Assembly: GCA_964600385.1 (NCBI GenBank)
Contig: CAZRJC010000002.1
Coordinates: 137,141-201,140, forward strand
Source of the DNA: DMER64 sp964600385
GTDB lineage: Bacteria > Bacteroidota > Bacteroidia > Bacteroidales > UBA932
Direction: 5' to 3'
DNA: 64,000 nucleotides
In this document: positions 18,601-25,365 of the stretch, piece by piece
Layout of the letters: each line of letters starts with the position of its first letter
How positions within the stretch are numbered: position 1 is the stretch's first letter
Translations under genes and position numbers: made by a program
The notes under the pieces: generated by a model
Told to the model about the DNA's origin: nothing
Database searches by the model: none
The model's input: only the letters and a program-made list of their open reading frames with translations

Positions 18601-18683
18601 TCCTTCTTGAAATTGAAAACCTGTACGATGTACTGGCAGTACTTGAAAATCAAAGAGCTGCCCTTGTTGCTACCATTGAATAA
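15636..18683 (+). CDS. Large Ala-rich coiled-coil lipoprotein, candidate S-layer protein (BT1927-like)
   Basis: A 1015-residue lipoprotein with lipobox LAVGC and Cys21. Residues about 28-180 are an uninterrupted Ala/Glu/Lys/Gln-rich coiled coil (AKAALLTANAELVRAKVQVE and similar), a second helical region reaches about 300, a mixed Tyr/Trp/Asp-rich middle follows, and helical segments return at about 800-1015. It is rich in Ala, Tyr and Asp and nearly free of cysteine after Cys21. The strong promoter, long leader and regular codon choice suggest high expression. A barrel of the type I recall as the 'BT1926 family' starts 15 nt downstream. In B. thetaiotaomicron the adjacent BT1927 forms a hexagonal surface layer. 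Homology to BT1927 is inferred from architecture and neighbour, not shown by alignment. Confidence 0.7.
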   Translation: MKKFLKWSAAFLLLGVLAVGCIKNEPSAGIEAMRNAKAALLTANAELVRAKVQVEAANAALIQAQATLKLAEAERVKAQAQIDLAYADLVKAKAERERAETDIMKERWALKVQELELQLQEFEAQVQASIQGYQLAIQMMQTEMVKAQQAYEEALADFEEWKREHAAELAEELIDSLNGIVFQIQRVMRNIAEAQVDLNVAYAAYDYYVNVTYPEATEGVVLMLQQEKRRLTCQIEYLEGLVEAYTAMYNEYHGDFDAFIAGLQNQINAWQATAAEMELTQLQLKKDMIDLDAEVMAAAYDAFQDDSYDFSATAWADPVDDFYIHVRNGVYSISGRTLPGMLNTLARDITVIEDTRAQFEGQGVADVEVTKKAYKAAADAAAKAYTDNWTEWQTKYAGIQLGTGTLYKAWETAYTSYLAALKTYTDNFTAYKWDYERAEKLIDDYMKGLDGTLVNGVMSNYFGNGQLSEVLGGIYFNASNLLNFIVGGNTALLNALESFLVYMATVDQMSDIITELKSIMDGTHSKGYPAFWDIATACSFTKTAVDNKLTPSDNEVMRSIYTEETGKDITALTERDWHTWLFLYWLFENKTLEAGLEGFGTIFTINPAPYTDAGLQVLNDFFSSVKPGTVTTPGIPDVVNGKTYAEILAWPAYDYKAEDAWKAAVIKLGTLEDSMFDPYDRAWMWKYTAPAKNPDPRNPAYHSFYVTPTSYTPPIYPDVTPNGVNQFYFVLEGKTTYYPSLAMDVTYFGEDCDLYVGYAALVAAGEFCGRDDQGRELSAWAGDLLLWYYNTDTHGKGHYFYALKQQRILDAFNAAYNHVVNGDYAALQATLEEAYDSFYAIYLEKYQTWQDLLSQYMSKMGEYNYIVNSYLPQLQIWIDEYVGLITEAKDAHTSSDEAIVGLTEILEAAEYDLVMAQQAMTDIDTRIAAWEAGYGLYVGNSMFMPAMAEAELEQGRRPDYNDFYHQYRSFVRNFIADQSARYAAEIDVILLEIENLYDVLAVLENQRAALVATIE

Positions 18684-18698
18684 TAAGAATTGCTTATA

Positions 18699-19565
18699 AT
18701 GGTTAAAAAACTTAGCATATTTCTAATAGCTGTTCTTACGGTTGCGTCTTTAGGGGCGCAACCGGCGGAACGCTCTGGAAGTGCGATGTATGCTCCACGT
18801 GCGGGACAATTTCAGGTGTCAGCGGTGTTGGGAAGTGGTCTGTTCTTTGAAACAGAGAACCTCAATTACCTGTTACCCAGTTACATGCCGAGTTCAGAGT
18901 TAGGTCTGGACCCGACTGTTACGGGACCGGGTAAGTATTTGCAGATGGGCAGTTTGAATGATAATTCAATTGCCAATATTGCAGGTATCCAGGGGAAATA
19001 CTTCGTAACCAACCGCTTTGCGCTGAACGCCATGTTTGCTATGCAAATTGACGTTACCCCAGAGCGTGACTACATTGAGGGCGTTGTAATGGATGAGAGT
19101 GTTCTGGCATCTTCCGGTTATGTACTTGACCAGGGAGGTGTACAGTGGGTTGAAGGCAGGCTGACCAACAAATACCTGGTAAATGTTGGCGCAGACTATT
19201 ACTTCAACAACTGTAACGGACGCTTGTTCCCTTACATTGGCGTTCTCGGCGGTTTCCAACACGCAAGAATTCAGGCTTACCTGCCTTATACAGGAATTGA
19301 AATTCCCGTAGAAGGAGATCTGGATCCCATTGAACTCTATGCATTGGATAATCGTGCAGGCGAAGCATACGCAATTTCCGGAGCAATTACGGCCGGTGTA
19401 GAATATAACTTTCTACCGGGCATGAACATTGCTCTTGAGGTACGCCCCTTCAATTATACTTATGCGGCTATCCGGATGTATGCAGACGGGCAGGAATACA
19501 ATGCACATGAAATGCAGTTTAAATTCTTTGCCTTCCCGCAACTCAAGCTCGGATTCCGTTTCTAG
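18699..19565 (+). CDS. BT1926-like outer-membrane beta-barrel protein
   Basis: A 288-residue exported protein with a signal peptide of about 20 residues (LSIFLIAVLTVASLGAQ). The mature N-terminus (MYAPRAGQFQVSAVLGSGLFF, LNYLLPSYMP) and the alternating strands up to QFKFFAFPQLKLGFRF, ending in phenylalanine, indicate an outer-membrane barrel; the overall pattern is what I remember of the 'BT1926 family' beta-barrels. ATG 18699 is preferred over the upstream in-frame TTG because it directly precedes the signal peptide. Close linkage to the coiled-coil lipoprotein gene suggests it anchors, exports or organises that protein. A terminator follows at 19587-19615. Confidence 0.72.
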   Translation: MVKKLSIFLIAVLTVASLGAQPAERSGSAMYAPRAGQFQVSAVLGSGLFFETENLNYLLPSYMPSSELGLDPTVTGPGKYLQMGSLNDNSIANIAGIQGKYFVTNRFALNAMFAMQIDVTPERDYIEGVVMDESVLASSGYVLDQGGVQWVEGRLTNKYLVNVGADYYFNNCNGRLFPYIGVLGGFQHARIQAYLPYTGIEIPVEGDLDPIELYALDNRAGEAYAISGAITAGVEYNFLPGMNIALEVRPFNYTYAAIRMYADGQEYNAHEMQFKFFAFPQLKLGFRF

Positions 19566-19586
19566 GAATAATTGAATAGTATGAAT

Positions 19587-19615
19587 AAAACCGTCCTTTA
19601 CAGGGCGGTTTTTTT
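19587..19615 (+). terminator. Factor-independent terminator after the lipoprotein/barrel operon
   Basis: AAAACCGTCC and GGGCGGTTTT form a 10-bp stem with one G-T pair around a six-base loop, followed by a T run. Confidence 0.85.
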
Positions 19616-19617
19616 AT

Positions 19618-19625
19618 TACCTTTG
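19618..19625 (+). promoter_or_regulatory. -7 box for the small lipoprotein-DUF3109 unit
   Basis: TACCTTTG, a consensus match, begins in the T tail of the preceding terminator and ends 21 nt before the ATG at 19647. Confidence 0.6.
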
Positions 19626-19646
19626 TACACATTAATTTTCCGGACT

Positions 19647-20174
19647 ATGAAAAGAACATTGTTTTTTATTACCCTGTTGGTTCTTGCTTTATCATGTACT
19701 TCAAAAACAGATGCTCCCAAGCTGGACCTAACCCTGACTCCTCCCTTGAAGGAGAATGCAGCTATTAACGAATTCATTACCGAAACACAGGCCAATGTCA
19801 ATGAACTCGCCGTTCAATGCGTTACCATGAATAAGAAAGCAGAAGCTTTCCGCAACGTGGCTTTCGATTCACTTTCTACTGCACAACAAACCAAACTTGT
19901 ACAATTAGACCACGATTACGTACAGATGTGGTATGATCATAATGTGTTTTTGACCGCTCAATCTGTCAAAATGATGGGATTTCTGCAGGATTCAAAAATC
20001 TCACTCGATGCTACGGTAGAACTGAGCAAAGCCATGACAGCCATTACTCTCTTTGTACAGGATCTGAAGAACAAATACGGAGATGATCTTAAGCTGGATC
20101 CTTATTCACCTGAGGTACTTCCCGTTCAACCTGCAGAGACCGTACAGGACACCGTTCAGACATCTACTTTGTGA
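19647..20174 (+). CDS. Small lipoprotein of unknown function
   Basis: A 175-residue protein with a short lipoprotein signal: the lipobox is LALSC with Cys17. The mature chain is mostly helical and polar (AINEFITETQANVNELAVQC, STAQQTKLVQLDHDYVQMWYDHN, LDATVELSKAMTAITLFVQDL) and ends in a Pro/Gln/Thr-rich tail. I do not recognise a family. ATG 19647 was chosen because the lipoprotein signal starts there; the frame is open further upstream through the terminator. Its stop shares bases with the GTG start of the DUF3109 gene (GTGA). Confidence 0.72.
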   Translation: MKRTLFFITLLVLALSCTSKTDAPKLDLTLTPPLKENAAINEFITETQANVNELAVQCVTMNKKAEAFRNVAFDSLSTAQQTKLVQLDHDYVQMWYDHNVFLTAQSVKMMGFLQDSKISLDATVELSKAMTAITLFVQDLKNKYGDDLKLDPYSPEVLPVQPAETVQDTVQTSTL

Positions 20175-20740
20175 ATAAATTGGGAGATAGTCTTATTGTC
20201 TCGGGCCAGGTACTTACCGAATGCTTTTGCTGCGATTTGTCTGCATGCAAAGGCATTTGTTGCGTAGAAGGAGATAGCGGAGCCCCTTTGACCGAAGAAG
20301 AATGCACTCTTCTTGAACGGGAATGGCATACATATGCTCCTTATATGCAAAAGAAAGGCATCCGGTCAATTGAGAAACAGGGCACCTGGGTTACAGATTG
20401 TGAAGGCGACCGTGTAACCCCCCTCATCGATGGAAAGGAATGTGCCTATGCTTTTTTTGAAAACAGAGTCTGTTGTTGTGCCATAGAAAGGGCCTGGAGC
20501 AAAGGAGAAACTTCATTCCGCAAACCTGTGTCGTGCTGGCTGTATCCTATTCGTGTCCAGAAACTGGCAGACAATACTATTGCACTGAACTATCATGAGT
20601 GGCATTTGTGCAGGGCCGCCTGTAGAAAAGGGGAACAGTTAAAGCTTCGTGTTTTTGAATTTTTACGCGAACCTCTGATCCATTGTTTTGGTGAAGAGAC
20701 CTATAAGGCTATTCAGGAAGCAGCAGACAATCACGAATGA
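20171..20740 (+). CDS. DUF3109 family cysteine-rich protein
   Basis: A 189-residue protein of the DUF3109/YkgJ-like group, proposed to bind zinc or an iron-sulfur cluster. It has the family's CFCCDLSACKGICCVEGDSGAPLT opening, then CAYAFFENRVCCCAIERAW, SCWLYPIRV and LCRAACRKGE, giving at least twelve cysteines. The start is GTG at 20171, overlapping the upstream stop; the family's usual distance between start and first cysteine block agrees. Its 3' end overlaps hemW by 32 bp on the other strand. The molecular function is unknown. Confidence 0.85.
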   Translation: MNKLGDSLIVSGQVLTECFCCDLSACKGICCVEGDSGAPLTEEECTLLEREWHTYAPYMQKKGIRSIEKQGTWVTDCEGDRVTPLIDGKECAYAFFENRVCCCAIERAWSKGETSFRKPVSCWLYPIRVQKLADNTIALNYHEWHLCRAACRKGEQLKLRVFEFLREPLIHCFGEETYKAIQEAADNHE

Positions 20741-21848
20741 TGGAATCTGCCGTAAAAAGATGAGAAAGGGGTATCGCCAGACGGTCCCCTTCTTTTTTTA
20801 ACTTACCCGATTGAATAAAAGGCATTGCCTGTTCAAGAAACCGGGTATGGGTCCGTTCACCGGCCATTTCACGAAATATCCGAAGATCCATCCCTTTCGC
20901 AGTTCTTAGCCCCAACATTATTAATTCATTAAATACGTCGAAAGGTGTGAGCCGGTCGTAACTTCGAACCGGTTTTTTGTCCGAGATGCCTGAAATGTAA
21001 CGGTTTATATCGGCCTTATTCCAGTATCTGTCCTGCCCGTTGAACGAATGTGCAGACGGGCCCAGACCCAGGTAGGGTATTCGTTGCCAGTACGCGCTGT
21101 TGTGGCGGGATTCGGCTCCGGGCAAAGCAAAACTGGATATTTCATATTGCACGTACCCGTTTTCCTGCAGGATTTTTTGGAGCAGGGCATATTGAGCTGC
21201 ACAGTCTTCTTCCGGAGGCAAATTTTGTTTATCTGCCCAGGAAAGACCCGGTTCGAGACTTAACTGATAGGCCGAGATGTGCTCCGGTTTTAAACAAAGT
21301 GCCTGGTGCAGGGTGTCTTCCCAGATGCCGAGGTTAAGATTGGGAAATCCGAAGATCAGGTCTATGCTGATATTGCCAAAGCCTGCCTCGCGGGCTGTGT
21401 GGAAGGAATCGAGAGCCTCCCGTGCAGTATGCCGGCGGCGCATTTCTTTAAGAACAGGATCGTAGAAAGACTGGATTCCCATACTTAATCTGTTGATACC
21501 GCCGGTCAATAAGGTCCGGCAATATTGTGTTGTTAGATCGGACGGGTTGGCTTCCACAGTAATTTCACCTGTCTCAAGACCGTAAGCAGCCAGGTCAGAA
21601 CGGAAAACAGAACAGAGACCAACAAGTTTTTCGGCAGGGCAAAGACTGGGAGTGCCGCCGCCAAAATAAATAGTATGGCGCGGTAAACCGGGGTCACCGC
21701 GCCATAAAGGAAGCCAAAGTTTCTTTTCTATTATCCATTCGTTATGAATGGCCTCCAGCAACAGGGGCATTTTGTCCGTGCGGATGCTGGAATAGAAATT
21801 ACAATAGGAGCAGAACCTCCTGCAAAAGGGTATGTGTACGTATATCAA
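20709..21848 (-). CDS. hemW: Radical SAM heme chaperone HemW
   Basis: A 379-residue radical SAM protein related to coproporphyrinogen III dehydrogenase. The start MIYVHIPFCRRFCSYCNF gives C9, C13 and C16 of the [4Fe-4S] cluster plus the family's extra Cys-rich region; the SAM-contact motif is YFGGGTPS, followed by EITVEANPSDL, RLSMGIQSF and ISIDLIFGFP. The sequence begins immediately with the cluster motif, as in HemW, which traffics heme to respiratory enzymes and does not oxidise coproporphyrinogen. It overlaps the upstream coiled-coil gene by ATGA and the DUF3109 gene tail to tail. Confidence 0.88.
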   Translation of the reverse strand: MIYVHIPFCRRFCSYCNFYSSIRTDKMPLLLEAIHNEWIIEKKLWLPLWRGDPGLPRHTIYFGGGTPSLCPAEKLVGLCSVFRSDLAAYGLETGEITVEANPSDLTTQYCRTLLTGGINRLSMGIQSFYDPVLKEMRRRHTAREALDSFHTAREAGFGNISIDLIFGFPNLNLGIWEDTLHQALCLKPEHISAYQLSLEPGLSWADKQNLPPEEDCAAQYALLQKILQENGYVQYEISSFALPGAESRHNSAYWQRIPYLGLGPSAHSFNGQDRYWNKADINRYISGISDKKPVRSYDRLTPFDVFNELIMLGLRTAKGMDLRIFREMAGERTHTRFLEQAMPFIQSGKLKKEGDRLAIPLSHLFTADSIIRDCLLLPE

Positions 21849-22702
21849 CGCAGGAGCAGGTCGGCGGCGCCTATCTTACCGTCTGTTGTGTAGACTTCTG
21901 CCGTATAAACACCTTTGCTGAAAGTAACACCGGAGAAATAGATGCAGAATTCCACTTCTTCTCCCTGATAGTCAATCTCGCGAACGGCAGAATAAATCAG
22001 TTGTTCCCCGGCGGCATTGAATACACCCTGGTCTGGATTGGTGAGCAGAATTCCATCAGGTCCTTTTATGCGAAGGTAAATATTCCTGGGGCCTTTTTGA
22101 GCAATGGAATTTTCAATGAGGCTGCCGCAGAATTTAAGTTTCTCGATACGGCTGGAACGTTCAGATTCTTTTCCACTTTCTGTTATACCGGCCATTACAA
22201 AGTTACGTCCTTTTATCTGGGACCCGATTTCAACCTGTTTGGCATAGGTGTCCGTAGTGGTACGCAGTTCTTCGTATTGTTGTGTGGCCTTTGAGGCTTC
22301 TTCACGCGCCTGAGAAACATCTTCCCTCAAAGCAATATTAAGCGTGTTGAGCGAATCTATCTGGTGAATGTAGCTGCGCATAATGCTGCGAAGGGTCCCC
22401 AGTTCTTTTTCGTATTGACGGATGCTGGCCCGGTTAGTGGCCTCGGTTTTGTTAATACGTTCAATCAACAGGTCTATCTTTTCACGTTCCTCAGTTAACC
22501 GTGCATTTAACGTGTCATTATTGGTGCTTAATGAATCGTATTCTGCACGCAGTTGAACCATTTGGTCGGTAAGTTCCTGTTTCTCCATGGTAAGTTCTTT
22601 GACCATGGAGCTACGGTCAAACCAGATCCAGGCAAGAGCTCCCAGGAGCAGGATTGCAACGGCTCCCAGAATAATGACGACGGTTTTGAGATTCTTTTCC
22701 AT
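21845..22702 (-). CDS. Membrane-anchored coiled-coil protein of unknown function
   Basis: A 285-residue protein. One hydrophobic segment at about 7-28 (VVIILGAVAILLLGALAWIWF) anchors it with the C-terminus outside the cytoplasm. Residues about 30-165 are a continuous coiled coil (MEKQELTDQMVQLRAEYDSL, REEASKATQQYEELR). The last 120 residues form a compact domain (KGRNFVMAGITESGKESERS, RNIYLRIKGPDGILLTN, VEFCIYFSGVTFSKGVYTAEV). Proteins of this shape are frequent in Bacteroidales and unnamed. It precedes hemW with an ATGA overlap and has its own -7 box. Confidence 0.75.
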   Translation of the reverse strand: MEKNLKTVVIILGAVAILLLGALAWIWFDRSSMVKELTMEKQELTDQMVQLRAEYDSLSTNNDTLNARLTEEREKIDLLIERINKTEATNRASIRQYEKELGTLRSIMRSYIHQIDSLNTLNIALREDVSQAREEASKATQQYEELRTTTDTYAKQVEIGSQIKGRNFVMAGITESGKESERSSRIEKLKFCGSLIENSIAQKGPRNIYLRIKGPDGILLTNPDQGVFNAAGEQLIYSAVREIDYQGEEVEFCIYFSGVTFSKGVYTAEVYTTDGKIGAADLLLR

Positions 22703-22730
22703 ATTAATGATAATTTAATCTATAGTAACA

Positions 22731-22758
22731 CAAAAGTAGTAAAAAACGCCTACATTTG
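22731..22758. promoter_or_regulatory. Back-to-back divergent -7 boxes (21845-22702 / 22784-23272)
   Basis: CAAAAGTA (22731-22738, minus-strand TACTTTTG) and TACATTTG (22751-22758, plus strand) are outward-facing -7 boxes separated by 12 bp, the same spacing as at 10361-10388. Leaders would be about 25 nt on each side. Confidence 0.6.
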
Positions 22759-22783
22759 TTCCGAATAGGTAAATCATAATAAA

Positions 22784-23272
22784 ATGAATGCATTTAACGT
22801 TGGGAAATATCTGATAAGAGTACTGAAATTCATTGTTTTTTATTCTGTACTTGTCCTTATAATGCTGGCAATCGTTTTTTATACAAGCGAGCATACTATT
22901 TCATTTCGTGAATTTCTGCAGCCTGAGTCCGGGAACAACCTGAGGAGCATGATCATTCTCATTGTCGCTTTTTCTGCCGTTTATCCTTTCATTGGATTTG
23001 GCAAACGCGAAGTGCACATGAACCGTTCTTTTGATAAGGATAAAGAAGTGGTCACGGGCATGGTTTCGGATATGGGATACGTGCTGGTATCGGACTATGA
23101 CAATAAGCTGGTGTTTAAATCAAAGCGGATTTTAACCAGAATATTTCGTGTCTTTGAAGATAAAATCACCATTGATTATTCAGATAATCCGTTAATTATC
23201 AGTGGTATGAGACGTGATATCATGCGCGTTTCACAACACATTCAGTACCATTTCCGCAGGATGGAGGAATAA
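22784..23272 (+). CDS. Two-segment membrane protein of unknown function
   Basis: A 162-residue protein with two predicted membrane segments, about 15-38 (FIVFYSVLVLIMLAIVFY) and 57-74 (IILIVAFSAVYPFIGF). The cytoplasmic C-terminal half is a small mixed domain (VVTGMVSDMGYVLVSDYDNKLVFKSK, EDKITIDYSDNPLIISGMRRDI) resembling a PH-like or DUF fold. I do not recognise a named family. It is a single-gene unit with its own -7 box; a 16-bp tandem repeat begins at its stop codon. Confidence 0.7.
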   Translation: MNAFNVGKYLIRVLKFIVFYSVLVLIMLAIVFYTSEHTISFREFLQPESGNNLRSMIILIVAFSAVYPFIGFGKREVHMNRSFDKDKEVVTGMVSDMGYVLVSDYDNKLVFKSKRILTRIFRVFEDKITIDYSDNPLIISGMRRDIMRVSQHIQYHFRRMEE

Positions 23273-23303
23273 CAGGCTGGAGAAATAACAGGCTGGAGAA
23301 ATA
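23268..23303. repeat. 16-bp tandem duplication at the stop codon of the 22784 gene
   Basis: The unit AATAACAGGCTGGAGA occurs twice in direct succession (23268-23283 and 23284-23299), followed by a partial third copy (AATA). The first copy includes the TAA stop codon of the upstream gene. It fills most of the short gap to the convergent cytochrome b gene. Confidence 0.85.
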
Positions 23304-23309
23304 CTCAGA

Positions 23310-23957
23310 TCAGAAGAACAGACAGTAGATTACCACTACCGTAAAACCAAGGCACAACAAGCTTGAATAGGCGAGTGATATTACCCGTAAAACAGGCAAT
23401 ACTTTTGATGTGCTCAGTCCAATACTGTGGAAAGCAGACCAGAACCCGTGGTTGATATGCAGCCACAGAGCCGTAAACCATATCAGGTAGCAGGCAGCAA
23501 TCAGCGGAGTTCCCAATTCACGGGTTACCAGCAGGTATCCGTTCTGAGGTTCCCTGCCCATGAAATCCTGCCATTGCATGTTCACCCAGAAATGAGAGAG
23601 GTGTATTCCCAATACGCCAAGGACTATTATACCCAAAATGAGCATGTTGCGAGAAGCCCAATGATCAATCCATAATCCCTCTGTTCTGTTTGCCGATTTG
23701 TATTTTACTTCGCCCCTGGCTTTAAGGTTTTTAAGCGAAATGTATAAAGCGAAGAAAATATGGATTATGAATCCGGCAGCCAGAACGGGAACAATAAGCT
23801 TGATCACCGGATTATTGCCCATAAAGTTGGTGACAGCAGTGAAGGTTTCTTCTCCCCAGAGGATGGTAAAATTGGCCGTCATATGAACGGTCAGGAATAA
23901 AATAAGAAACAGCCCGCTCAGGCTCATTATTACTTTTTTAACTACAGAAGTTATCAT
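23310..23957 (-). CDS. sdhC: Succinate dehydrogenase/fumarate reductase cytochrome b subunit
   Basis: A 215-residue integral membrane protein of the single-subunit Bacteroidota/epsilonproteobacterial-type cytochrome b, which anchors fumarate reductase or succinate dehydrogenase and binds heme and menaquinone. Five hydrophobic helices are visible, with histidines at the expected places (FLTVHMTANF, AGFIIHIFFALYISLKNL, LGIHLSHFWV, ALWLHINHGFWSAFHSIG). ATG 23957 was chosen because the family starts with a short basic segment before helix one; the frame stays open into the promoter region. The flavoprotein and iron-sulfur genes that normally follow are absent: the next gene downstream is on the other strand. 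Confidence 0.88.
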   Translation of the reverse strand: MITSVVKKVIMSLSGLFLILFLTVHMTANFTILWGEETFTAVTNFMGNNPVIKLIVPVLAAGFIIHIFFALYISLKNLKARGEVKYKSANRTEGLWIDHWASRNMLILGIIVLGVLGIHLSHFWVNMQWQDFMGREPQNGYLLVTRELGTPLIAACYLIWFTALWLHINHGFWSAFHSIGLSTSKVLPVLRVISLAYSSLLCLGFTVVVIYCLFF

Positions 23958-23979
23958 TTTGCACAGTGTAGGTATGTAA

Positions 23980-24008
23980 CAAAGATACACGGATTTTGTT
24001 TATCTTTG
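23980..24008. promoter_or_regulatory. Back-to-back divergent -7 boxes, sdhC / pyrH
   Basis: CAAAGATA (23980-23987, minus-strand TATCTTTG) and TATCTTTG (24001-24008) form a perfect 8-bp inverted repeat with a 13-bp spacer. Both leaders would be about 20 nt. Confidence 0.65.
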
Positions 24009-24029
24009 TCTGTATCCAAAGATTTTGCG

Positions 24030-24734
24030 ATGAAGTACAAAAGGGTTTTACTCAAGTTAAGTGGTGAAAGTCTGGGCGGACCGGATGGTCAGGGTCTGGA
24101 TTCCGGAGTCCTGAATACTTTTGCTCAGGAAATATGTCCGGTGGTTAAGGCCGGTGTTCAGGTGGCTATTGTCATTGGTGGCGGCAATATTTTTCGTGGT
24201 TTGAAAGGCGTTGGGGAGGGTTATGACCGTGTTCACGGAGATCAGATGGGTATGCTTGCTACTGTCATTAACAGTATTGCCCTGGCAGATGCCCTGCGCG
24301 AGATGAATCTGCAGGCAGAAGTATATACCGCAACCCCCATGCTTGCATTTGCCAACTACTATAAGCGCGATGCTGTTCTTTCTCATCTTGAAAAAGGTGC
24401 GGTAACTCTTTTGGCCGGGGGAACAGGGAATCCCTTTTTCACCACCGATTCGGCCTCGGCCTTGCGTGCCATTGAACTGGGCGCCGATGCCGTATTGAAA
24501 GGTACCCGCGTAGACGGAGTATACACGGCCGACCCCGAAAAAGATCCTAAGGCGGTGCGTTATACAACTCTATCATTTGACGAGGCATTGCAAAAAAATC
24601 TTAAAATCATGGATTTGACCGCTTTTACCCTCTGCCGCGAAAACAGAATGCCTATTGTGGTATTCAATATGAATACACCCGGCAATATGTTGAGAATAAT
24701 TGATGGTGAACCGGTTGGAACGATAATTAAATAA
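24030..24734 (+). CDS. pyrH: Uridylate kinase
   Basis: A 234-residue hexameric bacterial UMP kinase, which phosphorylates UMP to UDP with ATP. Family blocks are in order: YKRVLLKLSGESL, AIVIGGGNIFRG, HGDQMGMLATVINSIALADAL, AGGTGNPFFTTDSASALRA and KGTRVDGVYTADPEKDP. Length is normal. ATG 24030 fits the family start; the frame extends a few codons upstream into the promoter. It is followed by frr after 10 nt, a common bacterial pairing. Confidence 0.96.
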   Translation: MKYKRVLLKLSGESLGGPDGQGLDSGVLNTFAQEICPVVKAGVQVAIVIGGGNIFRGLKGVGEGYDRVHGDQMGMLATVINSIALADALREMNLQAEVYTATPMLAFANYYKRDAVLSHLEKGAVTLLAGGTGNPFFTTDSASALRAIELGADAVLKGTRVDGVYTADPEKDPKAVRYTTLSFDEALQKNLKIMDLTAFTLCRENRMPIVVFNMNTPGNMLRIIDGEPVGTIIK

Positions 24735-24744
24735 AATATATAAT

Positions 24745-25311
24745 ATGGAAATCAGCGACGCAAAAAAAGTTTTGGAGCAGGTTAAGGATAAAATGTCCAA
24801 AGCGGTCGAGTATCTCGATAATGAGCTCGCCACGTATCGTGTTGGGAAAGCGAATCCTTCAATTTTTTCGGGAATCAGTATAGAGTATTACGGGACACCC
24901 ACTCCCCTGGCTCAGGTAGCCAGCATTACCGTTCCCGATGCCCGTACAATGATCATTCAGCCCTGGGAAAAATCGCTCATCCAGCAGATCGAAAAAGCGA
25001 TAATGGTAGCGAACCTCGGGTTCACACCTCAAAATAACGGGGAGATAATCAGAATCCAGGTACCGCCATTGACAGAAGAGCGTAGAAAGGAGCTCGTGAA
25101 AAAGGCAAAAAACGAAGGGGAAACCGCACGGATAAGTCTGCGTAATGCCCGGCGTGATGGAGTGGATTTATTAAAAAAATACCAGAAGGACGGATTGTCA
25201 GAAGATGTGGTCAAGGATACCGAAACCCTTATTCAAAAGGAACTGGATGTCTTTACCAAAAAAGTGGAAGATATTCTCCTGGTCAAGGAAAAAGAGATCA
25301 TGACCGTCTGA
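24745..25311 (+). CDS. frr: Ribosome recycling factor
   Basis: A 188-residue two-domain L-shaped factor which, with EF-G, splits the post-termination ribosome. The three-helix-bundle domain has SKAVEYLDNELATYRVGKANPSIFSGI and the C-terminal ERRKELVKKAKNEGETARISLRNARRD with its helix; the small domain lies between (YYGTPTPLAQVASITVPDARTM). Length is standard. Cotranscribed with pyrH; a bidirectional terminator follows at 25317-25345. Confidence 0.96.
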   Translation: MEISDAKKVLEQVKDKMSKAVEYLDNELATYRVGKANPSIFSGISIEYYGTPTPLAQVASITVPDARTMIIQPWEKSLIQQIEKAIMVANLGFTPQNNGEIIRIQVPPLTEERRKELVKKAKNEGETARISLRNARRDGVDLLKKYQKDGLSEDVVKDTETLIQKELDVFTKKVEDILLVKEKEIMTV

Positions 25312-25316
25312 TTACA

Positions 25317-25345
25317 AAAAACGCCCCGTTTCCCGGGGCGTTTTA
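25317..25345. terminator. Bidirectional terminator between frr and pgk
   Basis: AACGCCCCG and CGGGGCGTT form a strong GC stem with a short loop, preceded by an A run and followed by a T run, so it can end transcription from both convergent genes. Confidence 0.9.
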
Positions 25346-25365
25346 CTTTTACATATAATACAGAT

